From NCBI GenBank assembly GCA_963845495.1, contig CAWJTH010000207.1, forward strand, positions 11,783-75,782: a stretch of DNA of 64,000 bases, given 5' to 3'. Made by a program: the position numbers and the translations under genes. This DNA comes from JAZKFT01 sp963845495 (lineage in GTDB: Bacteria > Bacteroidota > Bacteroidia > Chitinophagales > Chitinophagaceae). Shown one piece after another: positions 1 through 8,396 of this stretch; within the stretch, counting starts at the first letter, position 1, and each line of letters opens with the position of its first letter. Below the pieces are notes generated by a model that had not been told where the DNA came from, ran no database searches, and was given only the letters and a program-made list of their open reading frames with translations.

Positions 1-72
1 AGCGTAGGACATTAATTGTAAGCTAGGGTGGTTTTAAGGTTTGACTTGAACTTAACTTTGCTTTAGATTTTT

Positions 73-117
73 AGCAATGGCTCAAGGCTAATAGCTCAAA
101 GTAAAGCTAACAGCTCC
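73..117. repeat. Degenerate AGCT-word repeat after the susC stop
   Basis: Degenerate copies of the word AGCT separated by short A-rich spacers lie directly against the stop codon of the first SusC gene. A related stretch (3407-3428) lies against the stop codon of the next gene upstream, in the same orientation, so the SusC gene is bracketed by direct copies. No coding potential is visible. Confidence 0.6.
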
Positions 118-3100
118 TTACAATCCAAGCCTTACACCAACTTGTACCGACCTGTAAATTGGTTCGCCCATTAAATCGACACCCTGTCCAATTGGGCTTG
201 TTGTTGCACTAAACTCAGGATCGTAACCCATATATTTAGTGAAAGTGACGAGATTATTGCCGTTCAAATACAAAACCGTGTACTTAATAGCGCTGTTTTT
301 AATAGGGATTTGGTAAGAAAGCGAAACCGTACGCAGGCGGATGTACGAACCATCTTCAATCCAACGATCAGAAAAACGGCTGTTGCCCATCGGGTCGCCC
401 CAAGTTGCTTTTGGCGTATTGGTTATTTGGCCATCATTTTTCCAACGGTTTAAAACGGCTTGCGTTTGGTTAGCGTAACCGCTCATGGATTCTAGTTGGC
501 GGCGGGTATAGTTGTACACTTGGTTACCTTGCGAAAAAGTAAACAATGCATTCAGCGCAAAATTTTTGTAAGCCACATTGGTTGAAAACGAACCAAAATA
601 TTTTGGATTGGGATTGCCGATGATTGCCCGGTCAGTGGCGTCAATTACTTTATCGCCGTTCAAATCTTGAAACTGAACATCGCCACCTTTAAATGGCGTT
701 AAGCTTCCATTTGCATTTCTAATACTTAAACCAGAAGCAGTTGCAGCAGCGTTGCTGGCAAAAACGCCATTGGTTTTGTAGCCGTAAAAAACATTTGGCG
801 CAACGCCCGGCAACGTTAAAATTGTTGCATCGGCAAAATCTGTTAAGATGTTGGCTTGCGGCAATTGCGTGATTTTTGATTGGTTATGTGCCACTGTTAT
901 ATTCAAATCCCATTTCAAATTTTTTGAATTAACGATTCTAGCATTTAAACTAAGCTCTTCGCCAGTAGTTTGCATGGCGCCAGAATTAGTGATATTGTAA
1001 GCTAAACCAGTAGCTGAAGCAGCTGGCTCGTACACAATCATGTTGGTTGTTTTGCTATGAAAGGCGTCAAAACTGATACTCACCCTTTCTTTTAAAATGG
1101 CCAAATCAATTCCACCATTCAGCCGTGTAATTGTTTCCCATTGTAAGTTTGGGTTACCGGCGTTGCCGCGAACCAGGCCTTCAACACCCAATAAATTTTG
1201 CGATACGTAATATTTGCGGGCTGTAAAATTGCCAATGTCATCGTTGCCTGTCATACCGATTGAACCCCTGATTTTTAATAGATCGATCCATTTGATGTTG
1301 GCCATCATTTTTTCTGATGATAGCAACCAAGCTGCTGATAAAGAAGGCATTACCGCATAATGGTTGTTGCCAATTTTAATGGAACCGTCTGATGCATCGG
1401 CCCCAAACCTTGAAGAACCATCAATAGCCATATTAAAAGAAAGGAAATATTTGCGTAGCAAGTTATAATCGGCATTCAGATAGGTATTCCACCAACGCGA
1501 TTGACCCAAACTACCACCGATGCTGCGTAAAGAATTTAACCCATAAGTAACGCCGGTCAATTGATCGGTGGCTGAATTATAGCCTAAACCCACATCTTGC
1601 TCTGTTTTGCTTTGTTGAAAGCGTATGCCCGCACGAACGGCAAGTTGGTGGATGGAATTGAATGTTTTGGTATAGGCCAGTTTTGTATCGTTGTACACAT
1701 TAAACATCCTAAGCACCTGTGCGCCAGATTGATTGGTAACAACGGCATTTGGCAAAGTATCTTGCACAATTCCATGCTGCGGAATAAAGAAAGATTCGCG
1801 GTCTTTATCCATAATTACAGCTATGGTTGTGGCCGCACTTAGGTTTTTAGTGATGACATAATTAAAATTAAGCGAACCAACGAAACGGTAACTTTTACTC
1901 AATCCTATCATGCTTTGCACAATGGCCAGTGGATTGCTGATGTTGAAAGTATCTTTATCAGCCAAGGATGGCGAAGCAATGCCTTTTACATCAATGTCGT
2001 TAGTGGCCAAGAAAGGCGCTTTTATCAACGCGGCAAAAATGGGGTTGGTTTTAACATCAGTACCCGTATTTTTCAGGTCTTGTTCTTTGTAGGTAAAATT
2101 TAAATTGGCTGAGGCAGTTAAGCGTTTGCTCAAATTAAAATCAGCATTGAAACGGGTATTGTATTTGGCCAAATCGGTATTGGTAATAATGCCGCCTGTT
2201 TTTTGGTAGCCCATGGTAAGCGCATATTTCGCAACCTCATCGCCACCACTAATTTTTAGATAACCGTTTTGGCTGCTGGTGCTTTTAAATATTTTGCTTT
2301 GCCAATCGTTGTTATTGTGGTATTTGTAATATTGTGGATTACTGGTATTGTCGTTCATGTAAGGCAGGGCTTGTATTTGATCGGCCGTCAACCCTTTTGA
2401 TTGCAACATTTCAGACAAATAAATACGGTAATCGTTGGCATTTAACACGGGAATATTATCTGGTGTAAAATTTACACCACTATAAATTGCCACATCAATG
2501 GCAGTTGCTTCTTGCTTGGCCCGGTTGGTAGAAATTAAAATAACGCCATTTGCACCTTTTGTTCCGTAAGTGGAAGAACCATCTTTTATTACCGAAATAT
2601 TATCGATATCCTTCAAATCAACAAACGATAATGGATTTTGATAAAAGCCAGAAATAAGGGAATTGCCATGGCTATCGTTATCATACATTACACCATCCAC
2701 AATAACCAATGGTTGGTTGGTGGCGTATAAAGAAGAAAAACCACGCAGAAAAAGATTGGCACCCATATCTGGCGTTCCAGACCGGCGGATACTATTCAAG
2801 CCAGCCACTTTTCCTTGCAGGTAAGCATCTGGCGTTTCAGCAATTTGCTTCCAGCTACCGTCGGTTTGCACATTGGTGGCGGCTACCGTTAAGTTGCTTT
2901 GCGGAACGGTTTCAAAAGGCAAAGTGGCATCATCATACAACGACTTAAAACTGCTTTCGTACAAAGAAGTGGTAATTTGATTACGACCTTTCAAAGCAAC
3001 TTCTTGCGCTTGGTAGCCATCAGCTTCTAAGCGGATAGTTACTTTGCTGTCTGGCACTTTCATTGAAAATTTACCTGCGCTATCTGTAATGGCAGCATAC

Positions 3101-3279
3101 AATTGCCCATAAGAAATTCTTACGCCAATCAATGCCTTTCCTGTAGCGGCGTCTTTTATAACCCCGCCAACAGTGGCCGTATTTTTATCTTCTTTGCCTG
3201 GGGATCTTTGTGCATGTGCAGCAAAACAAACCGTGAGCAATACCAAAACCAATCCTTTTATTTTATATTTCATTTCCAT
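118..3279 (-). CDS. SusC/RagA-family TonB-linked outer membrane protein
   Basis: Outer-membrane transporter of the SusC/RagA family, which imports glycans or other large nutrients with a SusD lipoprotein and TonB energy. The start is placed at the Met-Glu-Met-Lys just before a clear signal peptide (MKYKIKGLVLVLLTVCFAAHAQ). The frame stays open to 3357 but that extension has no secretion logic; ATG 3273 is the alternative. About 1053 residues: a carboxypeptidase-regulatory-like domain (roughly 38-115), a plug with PLVIVDGVMYD and GANGVILISTNR, then a beta-barrel with alternating aromatic strands ending in VGVRLGL. It is the last gene seen in a minus-strand operon after two fasciclin lipoproteins. 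No SusD partner follows inside the window; it may lie to the left. The plug segment before the barrel is rather divergent (DATLPFETVPQSNLTVAAT). Confidence 0.9.
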   Translation of the reverse strand: MEMKYKIKGLVLVLLTVCFAAHAQRSPGKEDKNTATVGGVIKDAATGKALIGVRISYGQLYAAITDSAGKFSMKVPDSKVTIRLEADGYQAQEVALKGRNQITTSLYESSFKSLYDDATLPFETVPQSNLTVAATNVQTDGSWKQIAETPDAYLQGKVAGLNSIRRSGTPDMGANLFLRGFSSLYATNQPLVIVDGVMYDNDSHGNSLISGFYQNPLSFVDLKDIDNISVIKDGSSTYGTKGANGVILISTNRAKQEATAIDVAIYSGVNFTPDNIPVLNANDYRIYLSEMLQSKGLTADQIQALPYMNDNTSNPQYYKYHNNNDWQSKIFKSTSSQNGYLKISGGDEVAKYALTMGYQKTGGIITNTDLAKYNTRFNADFNLSKRLTASANLNFTYKEQDLKNTGTDVKTNPIFAALIKAPFLATNDIDVKGIASPSLADKDTFNISNPLAIVQSMIGLSKSYRFVGSLNFNYVITKNLSAATTIAVIMDKDRESFFIPQHGIVQDTLPNAVVTNQSGAQVLRMFNVYNDTKLAYTKTFNSIHQLAVRAGIRFQQSKTEQDVGLGYNSATDQLTGVTYGLNSLRSIGGSLGQSRWWNTYLNADYNLLRKYFLSFNMAIDGSSRFGADASDGSIKIGNNHYAVMPSLSAAWLLSSEKMMANIKWIDLLKIRGSIGMTGNDDIGNFTARKYYVSQNLLGVEGLVRGNAGNPNLQWETITRLNGGIDLAILKERVSISFDAFHSKTTNMIVYEPAASATGLAYNITNSGAMQTTGEELSLNARIVNSKNLKWDLNITVAHNQSKITQLPQANILTDFADATILTLPGVAPNVFYGYKTNGVFASNAAATASGLSIRNANGSLTPFKGGDVQFQDLNGDKVIDATDRAIIGNPNPKYFGSFSTNVAYKNFALNALFTFSQGNQVYNYTRRQLESMSGYANQTQAVLNRWKNDGQITNTPKATWGDPMGNSRFSDRWIEDGSYIRLRTVSLSYQIPIKNSAIKYTVLYLNGNNLVTFTKYMGYDPEFSATTSPIGQGVDLMGEPIYRSVQVGVRLGL

Positions 3280-3305
3280 ATTGAGATAGCTAATTAAGTC
3301 AGTGG

Positions 3306-3425
3306 AATTGTGAGTGGTGAGTGGTGAGATTGTGAATTGTGAATAGTGAATAGTCAATAGTGAATTGTAATAGTCAATGGGTGAGTGGAAGTAGCAAGTG
3401 TATTTCAGCTCAAAGCTTACAGCTT
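3306..3425. repeat. Degenerate GTGAATAGT-type tandem repeat
   Basis: The gap between the fasciclin gene and SusC consists of short degenerate words (gtgagtg, gtgaatagt, gtgaattgt, caatag) repeated about ten times between 3306 and 3388. It then changes to AGCT words (3407-3428) that touch the stop codon of the upstream fasciclin gene. The repeat lies upstream of the chosen SusC start, so it would be transcribed as an operon spacer. Confidence 0.65.
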
Positions 3426-4973
3426 TTAAAACTGCGGAACAAACTTTATGTAATCCAGCGTTAGGTTGTAAGGAATAGTTGATGTTTGCGTGGCTGGTGC
3501 TAGGATGCGCACTTTTTTAGTGGAGGCATTGTAAAGGATTGGTTTTCCTATTACCGCAAAGTTTGGTGCCGCCAATGGCCAGTCATAGGTACCATTGGTA
3601 TAGTCGCCAATATAGGTTTCGGTATAAGTGTACGGTTTAATGGCCGTGGTATCGCTAACAGTTGGTGCGTAAATTGAATCAGCAAAATTGCCGACCTGCA
3701 AAATTTGTTTTAGGGTTGAATCGGTTCCATAAGTATTATCGCCCTGCCCAGATATTACCTTATCGTTTAGCGCTACCCAATACATTTTATATTTACCAGT
3801 TAGCAAGCCATTGGTGGTATAATCAATGTAAAAGTTGGCGCCCGACGAACCCAAGCCAGCATAAATATCGTTGAAGGAAAGGTTGGTAAGCGGGTTGAAA
3901 CGTTGCCTATAATAAATATTGAGGAGATAACTTGCCGAGTTGAATTTTAATGCATAAGGCGTTTCGCCTTGTATTACAACGGTCGGTATTTTTTCGGGCA
4001 TGGTCCAAGTGGCGGCATTTACCACATATACAACGCCGTTGCTTACTTTATGCGTTTCAATGATGGCCGCACTGTTTGAAACATGTGCACCAAATTTAGA
4101 CAATGCATTTGCCAATTGGGCTGGTTGGTACAAACCTTTTATGGCCAAATCTTTCACCACATTCCAAGCTGGGTTTGAAGCGGCATAAGTAGCGTTGGTA
4201 CTTAAAAAGAAAGGTTTTTGTTTATTTACTTCTGTGGTGTAAGCAGTATTTGCCAAAATAACATAGGTGTACAAAGTGTCTTCATTACTAACATCGTACA
4301 CTTGCGCACGAAAGCTATTTTGGATAATGATGCCCGTTCCTGCTTTGTACACTGGGTCGCCGGTTGCGGGGTTAATGCTATCGAGCGTTGCCTGCGAAGG
4401 ATCTAATATTTGATAATTCAAAGCCGCTACGTAAGCGTTTTGCGTAAATGTGGCGGTGGTGGTTGTAATATAATCCCAAGCGTTTCCCAATGGCGCTATG
4501 CCTTGGTCTATTACGTTTAATACTCCGTTTTTTACGTAAATATCTGCTGTTTTAATGTTGGCTACGTCAAATTTGGTGGTGGAAGTAAAAATCCTTTTCC
4601 CGTTCAGCATTGGCAGGCGAAGGCTATCGTTGCCCATACGTGTAAAAAACAATTCGCCTGAAATGTGGTTGAGCAAATAAGCTTTTAATTTGCTTGTATC
4701 AGCAATTGTAGCTGCATCCAACGTGGCCAATGCATCGTTGTTCGGCGCAAACACCGTATAGTTTTTGGAAGAAGCCAACACTTGATCCAATCCCGTTTTT
4801 ATCAGATAATCGTTAAACTTCGACAGTTCGGTGTGCTTAGCAATTTCCTGCGTCAATGTCTCGTTCAGTGCCTGATTGGTAACGGCTGTGTGGTCGTCCC
4901 ATTTTTTGCAGGAGCTCACCACAATAATCATCAGGCAACCCAGCAGCCAAGCATATTTTTTCGTAAAATCCAT
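3426..4973 (-). CDS. Fasciclin-domain lipoprotein
   Basis: Predicted surface lipoprotein of 515 residues. A signal peptide ends in a lipobox (VVSSC, Cys22). A first fasciclin (FAS1) domain spans about 40-160, with the H1 motif TVFAPNND (73-80) and H2 motif NGVLNVID (149-156). A second degenerate FAS1 module follows to about 335, with NGVVYVV near its end. The last roughly 170 residues form an unidentified, probably beta-rich domain (TNGLLTGKYKMYWVALND). FAS1 domains mediate adhesion or binding of polymers; the ligand here is unknown. It lies between a similar fasciclin gene and SusC on one strand, implying a role in substrate capture. The C-terminal domain resembles in layout that of the neighbouring 5083-6792 protein, which suggests duplication. 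Confidence 0.85.
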   Translation of the reverse strand: MDFTKKYAWLLGCLMIIVVSSCKKWDDHTAVTNQALNETLTQEIAKHTELSKFNDYLIKTGLDQVLASSKNYTVFAPNNDALATLDAATIADTSKLKAYLLNHISGELFFTRMGNDSLRLPMLNGKRIFTSTTKFDVANIKTADIYVKNGVLNVIDQGIAPLGNAWDYITTTTATFTQNAYVAALNYQILDPSQATLDSINPATGDPVYKAGTGIIIQNSFRAQVYDVSNEDTLYTYVILANTAYTTEVNKQKPFFLSTNATYAASNPAWNVVKDLAIKGLYQPAQLANALSKFGAHVSNSAAIIETHKVSNGVVYVVNAATWTMPEKIPTVVIQGETPYALKFNSASYLLNIYYRQRFNPLTNLSFNDIYAGLGSSGANFYIDYTTNGLLTGKYKMYWVALNDKVISGQGDNTYGTDSTLKQILQVGNFADSIYAPTVSDTTAIKPYTYTETYIGDYTNGTYDWPLAAPNFAVIGKPILYNASTKKVRILAPATQTSTIPYNLTLDYIKFVPQF

Positions 4974-4983
4974 CTGTTGAATT

Positions 4984-5075
4984 ATAAATTATGAGTTATG
5001 AATTATGAATATCGAGCCGATTAGAAAGACAAATTATTCTTATGAAAAATTCATAATTCACAATTCATCATTCAT
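4984..5075. repeat. Inverted repeat made of ATGAATTATGAAT words
   Basis: The left arm (about 4984-5010, aaattatgagttatgaatt...) and right arm (about 5050-5075, attcataattcacaattcat...) are reverse complements apart from a few changes, separated by about 40 nt. Each arm is itself a degenerate tandem repeat. The right arm begins 8 nt downstream of the stop codon of the upstream fasciclin gene (5083), in the gap before the next fasciclin start. Confidence 0.65.
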
Positions 5076-5082
5076 CGTTCTT

Positions 5083-6792
5083 TTATGGTTCCGTTGTTCC
5101 ATCTGGATTAAAGTGCGGACTCGTTTGGCTCATGCCGATTGGTATAAATTGAACCATATCGAAATTGCAATCCGAGTTGGTGCCTGACAGCAAATCGAAG
5201 CGGATTTTATGGCGGCCTGTTAATTGAATATCTATAATACCCAACATCCTGGCGGCTGTTGAGCCCGATTTTTTTGCAACACCAGCCCACCATTTCCAAC
5301 CGATGGCGGCCAATGAAGCTTCGTCTGCCACATTTACCGAAGATATTTTTTGGTGGAATTGAATCAACGCACTGGTCAACGGTACACCGTCAAAAGAACC
5401 TTGCACTGCACTTACTGTACTATTTTGGGTATAATAACAGAACCAAACTTTGTATTTTCCTGCCACCAACAATGGTGTGGTAAATTCAATCCAAGTGTTG
5501 GACGAACAAGTACCCGTGTTGCTGGTATTGCTGGTGCTTGTACCAAGCCCTAATTCCCAATAATCGCCCAAATATCCGTTTCCGCTATACCTATATTTTA
5601 GGCAGCTTGCACTCCATTTAATATCTTTAAAAGCATTATTGGTACTATCGCCACGGTCAAAAAGGTAAGCTGCAGACTTGCGGTAAACGGTGCTTAAACG
5701 GGTTAATTCAGTTTGGGTGGCGCACAAATCCCAATAAACCGGGAAAGGGCTGCGCACTTTAATGGCCAAGTGTTTCAATATGCGGTGCATCACTCCATTT
5801 GTGGCCGATACATCACTGTTGGCCAACTCCAATTCGCCACCAACTTCATGCACCGTTCCGTTAATGGTGCTATACGTATCATCGTTTAATAGCACTTTAT
5901 TGTTGGAAACCAAATCGGTAACTACTTGCAATGGCGCAAGGGTTTCGTGCGAACTGGCCGTTACAATATCAGCTAAGTATTTGATATCTTTTAAAATATG
6001 ATAGGCTACGTATAAATGCAAGCTGTCGGTAGCAAGCAGCGGGTTTCCCGTGTTGCTATACTTAGCTTTCAATGCGGCATAACTAGTTATCCCAGTGTCT
6101 GTGTAATCTTTATTTGTTTCAGCAATTAACGTTAGCCAATGGGCTGAACTATCGGGATTTTTTACCAAGTTCAACGTATCATAATAACCGGTTGCTTTTA
6201 ATGCTTGTAGGAAAATGGAATAGTCTGGGTTTTGTTCTACCAATTGTGCCAAAGAGTAGGCGGTGGGAATCAATACTTGGTCTATTACATGAATAATACC
6301 ATTGCCCAATTTTATATTAGCTTGTAAAACAGTGCCTTGCCTATTTATGATATAAGATGATACGCCGCCTTTATTTGCCACGCCGGTAATAAGAAACTGC
6401 CCGTACATGGTTACAGATGGCAACTTTCCATCGTTAAATTGTGAGGAATAAACCACTTCTGTTAGCAAGTGGAATTTTAGCAGATTTTGCAAATCGCTTA
6501 TTTGTATCTGATCGATGGATGTTTTTCCGACCTGCTTTAAATAAGCGGCAACCGCATCGTTTGTTGGCGCAAACAACGTGTAGGTTCCATAAGCATTTAA
6601 AAAGTCGTTGTAACCAACTTTGTAAATAATGGCAACAAGGCTGGTAAAACGTTGCAGCGAATCTTGTTGCAGGTATTGCAAAATATTCACATCTGTAGTG
6701 GTGGTTTCCCTTATGGCTTGTTTTTTACAACTGCTTACCATGGCAATTATTACCAACAAGGCTATTGAAAAGGTAAATATGGCTTTTTTCAT
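5083..6792 (-). CDS. Fasciclin-domain lipoprotein
   Basis: 569-residue predicted lipoprotein (lipobox MVSSC, Cys22). FAS1 domain 1 covers about 35-175 with YTLFAPTNDAV (71-81) and NGIIHVID (164-171). FAS1 domain 2 covers about 180-345 and ends in NGVMHRILKHL. The C-terminal 220 residues are a separate domain (KYRYSGNGYLGDYWELGLG, then WIEFTTPLLVAGKYKVWFCYY) that reads like a carbohydrate-binding beta-sandwich. This is inference from its tryptophan/tyrosine-rich beta pattern and 'maintained by extension' phrase KYKVWF, also present as KYKMYW in the next gene. It follows SusD by 54 nt and precedes a second fasciclin gene, so it belongs to the same operon. The likely site of action is the outer face of the outer membrane. 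Confidence 0.85.
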   Translation of the reverse strand: MKKAIFTFSIALLVIIAMVSSCKKQAIRETTTTDVNILQYLQQDSLQRFTSLVAIIYKVGYNDFLNAYGTYTLFAPTNDAVAAYLKQVGKTSIDQIQISDLQNLLKFHLLTEVVYSSQFNDGKLPSVTMYGQFLITGVANKGGVSSYIINRQGTVLQANIKLGNGIIHVIDQVLIPTAYSLAQLVEQNPDYSIFLQALKATGYYDTLNLVKNPDSSAHWLTLIAETNKDYTDTGITSYAALKAKYSNTGNPLLATDSLHLYVAYHILKDIKYLADIVTASSHETLAPLQVVTDLVSNNKVLLNDDTYSTINGTVHEVGGELELANSDVSATNGVMHRILKHLAIKVRSPFPVYWDLCATQTELTRLSTVYRKSAAYLFDRGDSTNNAFKDIKWSASCLKYRYSGNGYLGDYWELGLGTSTSNTSNTGTCSSNTWIEFTTPLLVAGKYKVWFCYYTQNSTVSAVQGSFDGVPLTSALIQFHQKISSVNVADEASLAAIGWKWWAGVAKKSGSTAARMLGIIDIQLTGRHKIRFDLLSGTNSDCNFDMVQFIPIGMSQTSPHFNPDGTTEP

Positions 6793-6796
6793 CTCG

Positions 6797-6846
6797 TTAT
6801 TTTTATTGTATTATTCATTATCCATTTATTCTCATCCATTCTCCAA
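6797..6846. repeat. Short ATTATCCATT-word spacer
   Basis: The 54-nt gap between SusD and the fasciclin gene is built of degenerate words (attattcatt, atccatttatt, atccattctcc) starting directly after the SusD stop codon. It is of the same style as the other intergenic repeats and close to the word family in the 52.8-53.0 kb gap. Confidence 0.4.
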
Positions 6847-8346
6847 TTATTTGTAAAATGGATTTTGTACCAGCAAGCTATTGGTTTGAAGCTCATAATC
6901 GTAAATGGGGAAGTAATGGCTATTATGATCCAACATTTTGGCCTGTGCCGTTCGAACAGAGCTAGCTGCAACAGTATTGCTTACCAAATTTTGTAGATAG
7001 GCAATATTGGCATAATTGTTCTTTTTTACATATCGTAGCACATCGTACCAACGTTTTCCCTCGAACATAAATTCACGGGCACGTTCATCTAAAATGTACA
7101 GGGAAACAGCGTCTTTATTGGTTGGATCGGGGTTTTCGTTCGTGCCAGCAAGTGCATGCGCCCTATCGCGGATATTTTTTACCAGTGCCAACGCATCAAC
7201 GCCATTATTTAAATTGGCCAATGCTTCGGCCTTCATCAGCAAAATATCTGCATAGCGATAAACAAACCAATGGGTGTACGAATCGGCAGTGCCCATTAAA
7301 GTGCTTGAATTGAGACCCACATATTTCCAGATCAAACCGTCTTGTGCCCTTACTGAACCGCCGTCTGCCCTAATATCTGTAAAGTTGTTCACGTTATCGG
7401 TAGTAAAAATCTGGTCCATTACCCTGTTAGCAGCTACAAACCGTTTGGTGGTACCGGTGAACATGGTAAAAAATGTGTTTAGCTTTTGGGGATAAAACTG
7501 AAACTCGAAAATACTTTCGGTAGAATTGCCATTGCGATATAAAGTGGTGTACCATGCGCTGGTATTACCGACTAATCCAAATATCCTTGAATTGATTACT
7601 TTGTTGCAAGCTGTAACGGCGTCGTTATATTTCTCTTCCCACAGGTAAACATCAGCCTGAATAGTGTTTATCGTATAGCGGGTTAAACGCCCTTTATCAG
7701 AAGCGGTAGCACCATACGTAACCAAAATTTTGGGTTCGGCTTCATTCAAATCCTTTTCAATTTGTGCCAGCACATCTGCCTGCGGGCTTTTTGCAATGCT
7801 CACAATATCTTCATCGCTAGCGGTAGATTTCAACTTTAGCGGCACATCACCAAAACTTCTTACCAAATAAAAATACATTAATGCACGCAATCCTTTTGCT
7901 TCGGCAATGTATGCATCTAACGCATCTTGCGTTAATGTTTTATCGGTGGTAAGCACCAATGGCGCATTGTCTATTACCGTGTTACAATAGTTGATAACAC
8001 GATAAACGGGACGCCAATTTACCAGCGAACTGCTTGAAACAGTATTTACGTTCATCACGGCTAATTCTTCGGCGGTGGTGGCTGAAGAAATGCCGAGCAT
8101 ATCGGCCCGCAATTCTCCCCACAGAAAAAACAATTCAGCTAAAGGCTTGTCTGCACCGGTCGGATCACCTAAAAGCGAAGCATAACAACCAATAACGTAG
8201 GCATTGATTTGTTCTTTAGTTTTCCAGTAATTTTCTACGATTATGCCGTCGGCAGGCTTTAAATCAAGCCACTTTTTGCACGATGAAAATGCCATGGAAA
8301 GCATTATCAAGCAAACTGACATTAACCGAAATCTATTTTTCAACAT
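6847..8346 (-). CDS. SusD/RagB-family nutrient-binding lipoprotein
   Basis: 499-residue lipoprotein (signal peptide ending AFSSC, Cys23, followed by KKWLDLKP, the typical SusD start). The N-terminal SusD-like domain includes NYWKTKEQINAYVIGCYASL and the TPR-like helices LRALMYFYLVRSFGDVPL. The C-terminal RagB/SusD domain contains YRYADILLMKAEALANL and RDRAHALAG, and ends in DYELQTNSLLVQNPFYK. SusD proteins sit on the cell surface, bind glycans and close over the SusC barrel. The gene lies 50 nt downstream of the SusC gene at 8397-11657, the canonical susC-susD order, so these two are the functional pair. Confidence 0.95.
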   Translation of the reverse strand: MLKNRFRLMSVCLIMLSMAFSSCKKWLDLKPADGIIVENYWKTKEQINAYVIGCYASLLGDPTGADKPLAELFFLWGELRADMLGISSATTAEELAVMNVNTVSSSSLVNWRPVYRVINYCNTVIDNAPLVLTTDKTLTQDALDAYIAEAKGLRALMYFYLVRSFGDVPLKLKSTASDEDIVSIAKSPQADVLAQIEKDLNEAEPKILVTYGATASDKGRLTRYTINTIQADVYLWEEKYNDAVTACNKVINSRIFGLVGNTSAWYTTLYRNGNSTESIFEFQFYPQKLNTFFTMFTGTTKRFVAANRVMDQIFTTDNVNNFTDIRADGGSVRAQDGLIWKYVGLNSSTLMGTADSYTHWFVYRYADILLMKAEALANLNNGVDALALVKNIRDRAHALAGTNENPDPTNKDAVSLYILDERAREFMFEGKRWYDVLRYVKKNNYANIAYLQNLVSNTVAASSVRTAQAKMLDHNSHYFPIYDYELQTNSLLVQNPFYK

Positions 8347-8396
8347 ATTGAAAGTCTTTTATCGTTTTTATTTGCTCCTTTTAAAATGACGTTGGC

